Positions 16,408 through 20,063 of a stretch of 20,063 nucleotides of DNA are shown piece after piece (the first letter of the stretch is position 1; every line of letters starts with the position of its first letter). Location of the stretch: IMG/VR virus record IMGVR_UViG_3300023237_000098, positions 1 to 20,063 of that record, one strand, 5' to 3'. A model generated the notes under the pieces. It saw only the letters and a program-made list of their open reading frames with translations, ran no database searches and was not told the DNA's origin. The position numbers were made by a program, and so were the translations under genes. The DNA is from a virus.

Positions 16408-16724
16408 TTGCTTACAGCTTTCTTAGCTAGGTTAGTTACGCCCATAAAAACAGATACGACCCCAGCAACTGACACAAAGTAAACGCTTGCCATACTGCCG
16501 ATGATTGAGGAAGCGTTGTCAAGGCCGAGCGCACCCGTTGCAACCACACCAAAAGGATAAAGGAGCATTCCCCATAATGCGAACCAAGCCATCTTTCTAG
16601 TTTGGTCTCTGTGTGCATCTTCATCTTCTAATCGCCTACGTTTATCTTCTAATAGTAAAGCGTCCCATTCAGACTTCTCAATAGAACCATTACAATCTTT
16701 GTCAGCTTCTTCAAAGGATGTCAT
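16404..16724 (-). CDS. EF-hand membrane protein in the lysis cluster
   Basis: A 106-residue protein with one canonical EF-hand loop, DKDCNGSIEKSE at residues 8-19: acidic or amide ligands at loop positions 1, 3, 5, 9 and 12, Gly at 6, Ile at 8. A charged helix follows (EDKRRRLEDEDAHRDQTRK), then two hydrophobic helices at about 45-65 and 74-96. The loop should bind calcium. The protein probably sits in the inner membrane with the loop on one side and may regulate or supplement the holin. A strong AGGAGGG ribosome binding site precedes an ATG that overlaps the previous stop (TAATG). Similar proteins occur in other marine phages as far as I recall; their role is unknown to me. Confidence 0.8.
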   Translation of the reverse strand: MTSFEEADKDCNGSIEKSEWDALLLEDKRRRLEDEDAHRDQTRKMAWFALWGMLLYPFGVVATGALGLDNASSIIGSMASVYFVSVAGVVSVFMGVTNLAKKAVSK

Positions 16725-16981
16725 TAGACCCTCCTAAAACGTTTGGCAGTTTTAGCCGCCGCTTTAGGTTGCTTAGATACTTGCTTACCTGCCGCTGTAT
16801 CTTTTCTTTTCTTTGCCGTAGTTTTTGCGTACTCTGAGCTAGACATAGCTTTGATCGCCCCAGCAGGTAAATAGCGTTCACCTGTAGCATTACTACCTTG
16901 TGTCGAAGGCTTACCACTTTTAGTTCTCCAATTTTGCTTTGTCCATTTACTAAGACTCTTTTGGGATTTAGCAAGGGCCAT
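16724..16981 (-). CDS. Small lysine-rich phage protein
   Basis: An 85-residue basic protein. The N-terminal half has a recognisable phage pattern (ALAKSQKSLSKWTKQNWRTK, then SGKPS, GERYLPAGAIKAMSSSEYA); the C-terminal third is a Lys/Ala-rich tail (TAKKRKDTAAGKQVSKQPKA). I have seen this arrangement in many marine phage and some bacterial proteins of unknown function. The Trp-rich start followed by a basic tail suggests nucleic acid binding, which is inference. Both ends have TAATG overlaps with neighbours, so translation is likely coupled. Confidence 0.8.
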   Translation of the reverse strand: MALAKSQKSLSKWTKQNWRTKSGKPSTQGSNATGERYLPAGAIKAMSSSEYAKTTAKKRKDTAAGKQVSKQPKAAAKTAKRFRRV

Positions 16982-17151
16982 TACTTCTTGACCTTCTTCT
17001 TAGCGGTAGCTGACAGTTCCTTTACGTGGTATAGATACTTACTAGACGCTACGTGCTTTGCACCGGACATTAACTTGCCCTTAGCGTCTTTGTGGGTTGC
17101 ACCTTTATGTTCTACACCATCTTTAAAATAGTGCTTCATTCCAGCTGCCAT
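16981..17151 (-). CDS. Small basic protein, 56 residues
   Basis: An open frame of 56 residues that fits exactly between its neighbours, with a TAATG overlap at both ends. The product begins MAAGMKHYFKDGVEHKG, continues HKDAKGKLMSGAKH and ends in KELSATAKKKVKK. A short Gly-Lys-His rich beta-hairpin-like start and a Lys tail suggest a nucleic-acid-binding or virion-packaged small protein. I recognise the general pattern from phages but no function. The exact junctions on both sides are the main support. Confidence 0.75.
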   Translation of the reverse strand: MAAGMKHYFKDGVEHKGATHKDAKGKLMSGAKHVASSKYLYHVKELSATAKKKVKK

Positions 17152-17336
17152 TACTTGTAACCCCCACCTGCTTTTTTGTACTCTGCTGCCAGTAGCTGTG
17201 CCTTACGTGCAGACCACTGCCCTGCGCTGCCGCCCTTGGTTCCACGCTTAATCCGCTCAAACAAACGTTTCCGCATAGTAGGCTTAGTATAATTTCCTGC
17301 CTCATTGACTGTAGATTTTACTTTTGATTTCGCCAC
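17151..17336 (-). CDS. Small basic phage protein with GGxxGxWSARKAQ motif
   Basis: A 61-residue protein that starts at GTG (17336), with AGGA 8 bases upstream inside the DUF1127-like gene. It reads NYTKPTMRKRLFERIKRGTK, then GGSAGQWSARKAQLLAAEYK and ends GGGYK, a pattern conserved in many small proteins of phages and marine bacteria whose role is unknown to me. Two basic helices around a Gly-rich turn suggest nucleic acid binding. It overlaps the upstream gene by 35 bases and the downstream gene by 1 base. Confidence 0.8.
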   Translation of the reverse strand: MAKSKVKSTVNEAGNYTKPTMRKRLFERIKRGTKGGSAGQWSARKAQLLAAEYKKAGGGYK

Positions 17337-17445
17337 GAGTAATTCCTATATCACGTAAGTCTTTGTTGGTCATGTTATGCAGCAGCCAATAGTCTGCACG
17401 GCGTTGTTGGCTTTCTTGTAAACTTTTAAGTAAACGTTTTAGCAT
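17302..17445 (-). CDS. DUF1127-like small protein
   Basis: A 47-residue protein, MLKRLLKSLQ at the start, with the sequence LRDIGITRGEI at residues 30-40. This matches the core of DUF1127 (YjiS-like) domains, where a short basic helix precedes L-x-D-I-G-(I/L)-x-R-(G/S)-(E/D)-I. Bacterial DUF1127 proteins are small and widespread in alpha- and gammaproteobacteria; some have been linked to RNA binding and to phosphate or stress responses. The ribosome binding site is exceptional (AAGGAGATATATACC before the ATG), and a tandem promoter lies just upstream, so it is probably strongly expressed. Its end overlaps the next gene by 35 bases. Confidence 0.75.
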   Translation of the reverse strand: MLKRLLKSLQESQQRRADYWLLHNMTNKDLRDIGITRGEIKSKIYSQ

Positions 17446-17476
17446 GGTATATATCTCCTTGTATTAGTGCCAAGGA

Positions 17477-17505
17477 AGTTATACCATACTTAGTTATACC
17501 ATACT
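17477..17505 (-). repeat. Tandem 14-base promoter repeat
   Basis: Two perfect copies of AGTATGGTATAACT (minus strand) lie at 17505-17492 and 17490-17477, a period of 15. Each holds an extended -10 (TGGTATAAC), so the duplication doubles a promoter core. Confidence 0.8.
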
Positions 17506-17521
17506 ACAGACAATAATGCAA
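17478..17521 (-). promoter_or_regulatory. Probable promoter for the small-gene, lysis and packaging operon
   Basis: On the minus strand, the upstream -10 TATAAC (17498-17493) has an extended TGG before it and a weak -35 TTGCAT (17521-17516) at 17 bases. A second extended -10 (17483-17478) lies 15 bases on. The DUF1127-like gene begins about 30 bases further on, with a very strong ribosome binding site. The 110-base gap holding it is one of the few gaps in the late block, which supports a real start of transcription here. Confidence 0.6.
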
Positions 17522-17555
17522 TGCCGTTATGCGTTTACTGTAATAGGGGAGATTA

Positions 17556-18116
17556 TTACTTCTTACCTTTTGTGTAGCCGCCTTTGCTAAACTTCATGTC
17601 GGGAGCAAGTGATACAGGCTTAGCTTTTTTGTTAGACTTACCCTGTGCCATTTGGCGACCTGACTTATCTACCTCAGATGCATTTGACTGCCGAATACGT
17701 TTAACAATTTCCGCACGTTCAGCTTTAGTAATACTACCTGCACGAAAGTCTATGTCAGCTTTTAACAAAGCAGCTGAACGTTTAGCAGAGGACATAGAAC
17801 GATACGAACTCATTGTCAAAGGCTTGGCCCCTGCTTTAGTAGTACCTGCAGAAATAGAACCTGTAGCTTCTTTTAAACGTTCTTTGCTAGTCTGCTTCTC
17901 TGCAGTGTTAGGCTTACGATCTTTACGCATTACCACTTCAGAAATATCACCGGAGTCTTTAGCTTTGGGTTTAGCTTTAGCTTTCTTAGCCTTCGCTACC
18001 CTTGCCTTAACTACCGTATCTACATCAAGGTCGCCCTTGCCTGCGTTCTTCTTTAGCTTAGCCGCTGCTTTACTAGCTTTCATTGCGGCACGTGCTGCAG
18101 CTGATAGTACACCCAT
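17556..18116 (-). CDS. Lysine-rich histone-H1-like late protein
   Basis: A 186-residue, very basic protein. Residues 5-55 are Ala/Lys-rich with AKKAKAKPKAK-type stretches that resemble histone H1 tails and bacterial H1-like proteins. The middle (about 60-100) has VMRKDRKPNTAEKQTSKERL; the C-terminal part includes LLKADIDFRAGSITKAERAE, where a helical domain is likely, followed by a Gly/Lys tail. An AAAGGA ribosome binding site sits 8 bases before the ATG. It is in the late direction, ahead of lysis and packaging genes. DNA condensation or packaging inside the head is a reasonable guess, but no function is proven. A plus-strand open frame over the same bases is a shadow of its alanine and lysine codons. 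Confidence 0.75.
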   Translation of the reverse strand: MGVLSAAARAAMKASKAAAKLKKNAGKGDLDVDTVVKARVAKAKKAKAKPKAKDSGDISEVVMRKDRKPNTAEKQTSKERLKEATGSISAGTTKAGAKPLTMSSYRSMSSAKRSAALLKADIDFRAGSITKAERAEIVKRIRQSNASEVDKSGRQMAQGKSNKKAKPVSLAPDMKFSKGGYTKGKK

Positions 18117-18128
18117 TTTAGTAATCCT

Positions 18129-18416
18129 TTACCATTTAACTTTATCTGCCCAGTACGCAGCGCTTAGCTTACCACGGGCTATATTCTTTCCATGTCGAGC
18201 TTTGAATGATGCCCGTTTCTTTTTCATTGTACTTGATTCACCAGCTTTTGGTTTACCTGCTGTGGAAGCTCCCTGTTCACCAAAGCGAATAGTCTTAATG
18301 GTAGTACCTTCTTTAGCCACAACTACGTGTGACTTCTTAGGGTGACTAGGAGTACGCTTAGGTTTATTAAAACCTGACACCCCTGCACGTTCTAATCTAG
18401 GGTCTTTAGCTATCAG
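18129..18416 (-). CDS. Small conserved phage protein, start uncertain (CTG or GTG)
   Basis: A basic protein of 83 residues from the GTG at 18380, or 95 from the CTG at 18416. The core GFNKPKRTPSHPKKSHVVVA, then KTIRFGEQGA, KKKRASFKARHGKNIARGK and the ending SAAYWADKVKW is a pattern I recognise from many phage small proteins of unknown role. I favour the longer form because KDPRLERAGVSGF reads like the usual N-terminus of the family, and because an AAGGA lies 4 bases before the CTG whereas the GTG has only an AGGGG touching it. No ATG exists in that frame before the core. The longer form overlaps the upstream gene by 11 bases. RNA or DNA binding is suggested by charge only. Confidence 0.75.
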   Translation of the reverse strand: MIAKDPRLERAGVSGFNKPKRTPSHPKKSHVVVAKEGTTIKTIRFGEQGASTAGKPKAGESSTMKKKRASFKARHGKNIARGKLSAAYWADKVKW

Positions 18417-18612
18417 TCCATCCTTCTTTACGCATAGCCCACTCTACATGCTCTAAAGTAAATGGAGTACCGTAGTGGGCTTCCACTGCAGTCTTTACGT
18501 AGAATACATCACTATGGGGAATATGTAAGTTCTCAAGTTTTCCATCAATTACATGATTATAGAACTCTTCAAGAACATTGTCTGTATATAGTTTTACTGA
18601 TTTCTTTGCCAT
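18406..18612 (-). CDS. Small hypothetical protein, first gene of the leftward block
   Basis: A 68-residue protein from the ATG at 18612; a TTG two codons earlier (18618) is an alternative. It reads MAKKSVKLYTDNVLEEFYNH, then IPHSDVFYVKTAVEAHYGTP and ends MRKEGWTDS. The Phe/Tyr/His content and a C-terminal helix (TLEHVEWAMRKEG) suggest a small folded domain. The ribosome binding site is weak. It is the first gene after the control region, so an early or middle start of leftward transcription probably lies just upstream. I do not recognise the family with certainty. Confidence 0.7.
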   Translation of the reverse strand: MAKKSVKLYTDNVLEEFYNHVIDGKLENLHIPHSDVFYVKTAVEAHYGTPFTLEHVEWAMRKEGWTDS

Positions 18613-18696
18613 TGTCAATACTTATTTTATTATTAATACAAATATTCGTTCGCCTATCGGCAATTGTATGTCTACGGATTGGTACATGTAAGTGTA

Positions 18697-18783
18697 ATCA
18701 CTGTACGTGTATACTTATATGTATATATAGTTAAGTATAATTATAAGTAAGTATATATACATGTATATGTATCACTGTACGTG
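18697..18783. repeat. 13-base direct repeat flanking an AT-rich palindrome
   Basis: ATCACTGTACGTG occurs at 18697-18709 and again at 18771-18783. Between the copies lies an inverted repeat: ATGTATATATA at 18719-18729 pairs with TATATATACAT at 18752-18762, and the centre holds TATAATTATA, itself a perfect palindrome (18736-18745). Such an arrangement suits an origin, a protein-binding array or a cruciform. Confidence 0.75.
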
Positions 18784-18999
18784 ACCCTACCCAACACCCA
18801 ACATATATAGTTTTACACATTCTGTATTACATGTCAACCCCTAATCGTACAGTACAACACATTATGTGCTAGAAGTTGCATGTTTGTCGTATTATGTGAT
18901 CACAAATAACACCCTACGTATATGTAAACCACCCTATGTGTATAGTGGTTAACAGTATCATTTTCCTGATCTGTGTAGAAGTACATGTATATATACGTA

Positions 19000-19029
19000 C
19001 CCACCCCCTATGGCCCCTGCCCGGCCCCC
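19000..19029 (-). other. Potential G-quadruplex on the minus strand
   Basis: On the minus strand, five runs of three to five G (complementary to C runs at 19025-19029, 19020-19022, 19014-19017, 19004-19008 and 19000-19002) are separated by loops of 2, 2, 5 and 1 bases. This fits the standard four-run quadruplex pattern. CCACCC (19001-19006) could instead pair with GGGTGG (19041-19046). The tract is abrupt in an AT-rich surrounding. Confidence 0.6.
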
Positions 19030-19130
19030 TCTCAACGTGCGGGTGGTCATGTATAATGCCTTGCAGGGCTGCGGTGAGAACAGAATTGATGCCTCTATCC
19101 ACCATACCATACGAAGTATGAGCATAAACA

Positions 19131-19346
19131 GTGACTTACTTGTCTACGACAACTGTTATGCAATCAGTTGCCACTATATATAGTGATGTGAATCATGGGA
19201 TATACAAAAACCGTGAGTGTTGCAGTGTTGATGCATATAACTACCTAACAGAGTTAGTACTGTCACAGATTGTGAAAACATTTGGTCCAATGTTGGACTT
19301 AGACCCATATACAAAGTATATGATAAATATGTCACACCAATCGTGA
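19131..19346 (+). CDS. Weak small open frame in the control region
   Basis: A 71-codon frame from a GTG, or 62 codons from the ATG at 19158, on the strand of the rightward gene. The product has a protein-like middle (NRECCSVDAYNYLTELVLSQ and IVKTFGPMLDL) but matches nothing I know. No ribosome binding site precedes either start, and it lies in repeat-rich DNA. It may be a small early gene or chance. Confidence 0.25.
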   Translation: MTYLSTTTVMQSVATIYSDVNHGIYKNRECCSVDAYNYLTELVLSQIVKTFGPMLDLDPYTKYMINMSHQS

Positions 19347-19448
19347 TATGATCCGAACCGAAGCCTCGCATGAGTTTAGCGCACGAGTTTCGTAATTACT
19401 CTATAATTACTGCAACGGCGTGGGAAACGACCTGCACCGAGGATCACG
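19342..19448. other. Structured segment with 11-base-period direct repeats
   Basis: TAATTACT occurs twice with an 11-base period (19393-19400 and 19404-19411), next to a small hairpin ACGA-GTT-TCGT (19383-19393). The ends can pair in two exclusive ways: TGATCC (19349-19354) with GGATCA (19441-19446), or CCTCG (19363-19367) with CGAGG (19438-19442). Two sites one helical turn apart suit a regulator; the alternative pairings suit a leader RNA. A TATAAT at 19402-19407 lies inside the repeats. Confidence 0.35.
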
Positions 19449-19504
19449 CTATGAGAACCGACTTGACAAAACTTATACTATATTCTACTCGTTTATAAAG
19501 AGAA

Positions 19505-19534
19505 ATATATCTCACTTCTTTGTGAGAGATATAT
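19505..19534 (+). promoter_or_regulatory. Hairpin in the leader of the rightward gene
   Basis: ATATATCTC (19505-19513) pairs with GAGATATAT (19526-19534), or CTCAC with GTGAG in a shorter-loop form. It is AT-rich, has no U run after it, and ends 28 bases before the ribosome binding site. It may be a transcript-stabilising or operator element. Confidence 0.4.
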
Positions 19535-19576
19535 GTTCTCTCATATAAACAGAATATAGATAAAGGAAGTAAAACG

Positions 19577-20063
19577 ATGGAAAATTCAGCAACAACAACA
19601 AAACCAGCAATCAATACTCTCGAAGAGATTGGTGCTGTAATTGGTAAAGAATGGAAAGCCATCACCAAAGGTGATAAGGTTCGTTTCGATGCTTACACTA
19701 AATCCGATGGATTTGATATGAAGCTTGGAAAGCTTATGGTTGAACTCAAAGCCGAAGGCGGTGATCGTATCTCTAGCCAAAGGCTAAAGGATTGCAGCAT
19801 CAACTCTGTTGATAAACGCCGTAGAGCCGAGGCTATGTGGTTCGTTGAAAACGAAGTAGAGTGCCGTAAGTTCATTGCTGAAAGCAAGAAAGGCTTTACG
19901 TCTTTATCTGCTTTGCAGAAAGCGATTGCCATTGCATCTAAGCCAAAGGCTGAACCCGTAGAAACCACCGAAGGTGAGACAGAAGCTAAGTCCGATGTCG
20001 GACCTAACACCGAAGGTGAAACAATCGTAGTCACCAAGCAACTTGTGTTTGACCACTTGGTTG
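19577..20063 (+). CDS. Rightward gene of unknown function (3' end cut by window edge)
   Basis: An open frame of 162 codons that runs off the window; it begins MENSATTTKPAINTLEEIGA. A clear AAGGAAG lies 7 bases before the ATG. The first 110 residues look helical and charged (KEWKAITKGDKVRFDAYTKS, then KLGKLMVELKAEGG, then DKRRRAEAMWFVENEVECRK and a following SLSALQKAIAIA). A Glu/Thr/Pro-rich linker (about 120-150) follows, so another domain may lie beyond the edge. Its pattern recalls small helical DNA-binding or host-takeover proteins, but I do not recognise the family. It is the only gene on the plus strand and probably begins the early or replication block. Confidence 0.8.
   Translation, partial: MENSATTTKPAINTLEEIGAVIGKEWKAITKGDKVRFDAYTKSDGFDMKLGKLMVELKAEGGDRISSQRLKDCSINSVDKRRRAEAMWFVENEVECRKFIAESKKGFTSLSALQKAIAIASKPKAEPVETTEGETEAKSDVGPNTEGETIVVTKQLVFDHLV

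Larger units (their letters stand above)
18619..19576. other. Divergent control region, nearly gene-free
   Basis: About 960 bases between the leftward late block and the rightward gene at 19577. No convincing protein gene, tRNA or rRNA is seen; one weak 71-codon frame is listed separately. The left half (18620-18995) is AT-rich with alternating TATA/ACGTA/ACATGT stretches, including a 13-base direct repeat, a long palindrome and a 20-base degenerate tandem repeat at 18911-18950 (ACCCTA(C/T)GT(A/G)TAT). A C-rich block at 19000-19029 breaks the composition. The right half has a perfect 14-base palindrome (CACTATATATAGTG, 19172-19185), short direct repeats and hairpins. Plus-strand TATAAT hexamers occur at 18736, 19052 and 19402, none with a good -35. 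Promoters, operators and possibly an origin are expected here. Confidence 0.7.

Noticed and set aside
16711-16974. An 87-codon alternative frame on the minus strand
   Set aside because: It overlaps the 85-residue gene in another frame; the latter has exact TAATG junctions at both ends and a recognisable phage pattern.
17540-17559. A 6-base-stem hairpin (GTAATA with TATTAC) at the end of the 186-residue gene as a terminator
   Set aside because: The stem is short and AT-only, overlaps the stop codon, and is not followed by a U run.
17584-18345. A 253-codon open frame on the plus strand
   Set aside because: It lies antisense to two well-supported late genes; its Ala/Leu/Ser content mirrors their Lys/Ala codons, and it has no ribosome binding site or recognisable sequence.
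19463-19468. A perfect TTGACA before the rightward gene
   Set aside because: No acceptable -10 hexamer lies 15 to 19 bases downstream; TATACT and TATATT occur too close, so I do not call a promoter.
19693-20037. A 114-codon open frame on the minus strand
   Set aside because: It is antisense to the rightward gene at 19577, which has a clear ribosome binding site and sensible composition.

Overview
This window is a piece of a tailed-phage genome, free virus or prophage, most likely a short-tailed (podovirus-like) phage of the kind common in marine viromes. The evidence is an unbroken late gene block on the minus strand: lysis genes, terminase, portal, scaffold, major capsid protein, tail adaptor, tail nozzle and a repeat-rich tail fibre. 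No bacterial housekeeping gene, rRNA, tRNA, transposase or CRISPR array is visible. A DUF1127-like small protein hints at an alpha- or gammaproteobacterial host, but this is inference.

Layout, in the direction of late transcription (right to left). From about 18.6 to 15.8 kb lies a tightly packed set of small, mostly lysine-rich genes, with a probable tandem promoter at 17.48-17.52 kb. The lysis module sits at the end of this set: an EF-hand membrane protein, a holin-like protein and an M15 peptidase endolysin. Then come the small terminase subunit, an HTH protein, the large terminase, the portal, a small protein and a 1030-residue virion-associated protein of unknown role. Next are the scaffold and a capsid unit with its own consensus promoter and structured leader (major capsid protein plus a small probable decoration protein, closed by a GC-rich hairpin). 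The block finishes with two small proteins, the adaptor, the nozzle and a tail fibre that runs off the left edge. Many junctions are TAATG or ATGA overlaps, so translational coupling is likely. Two junctions show long dual-coding overlaps (152 and 98 bases).

About 960 bases (18.62-19.58 kb) are almost free of convincing genes. They separate the leftward late block from a rightward gene that starts at 19577 and is cut by the right edge. This stretch holds an AT-rich palindrome flanked by a 13-base direct repeat, a C-rich tract with G-quadruplex potential on the minus strand, a perfect 14-base palindrome and several hairpins. It is the best candidate for a divergent control region, possibly an origin.

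I did not find a clearly new defence or mobile system. The most noteworthy items are the unusual control region, the separately promoted capsid unit, the phage DUF1127-like gene with its tandem promoter, the EF-hand membrane protein in the lysis cluster and the histone-H1-like late protein.
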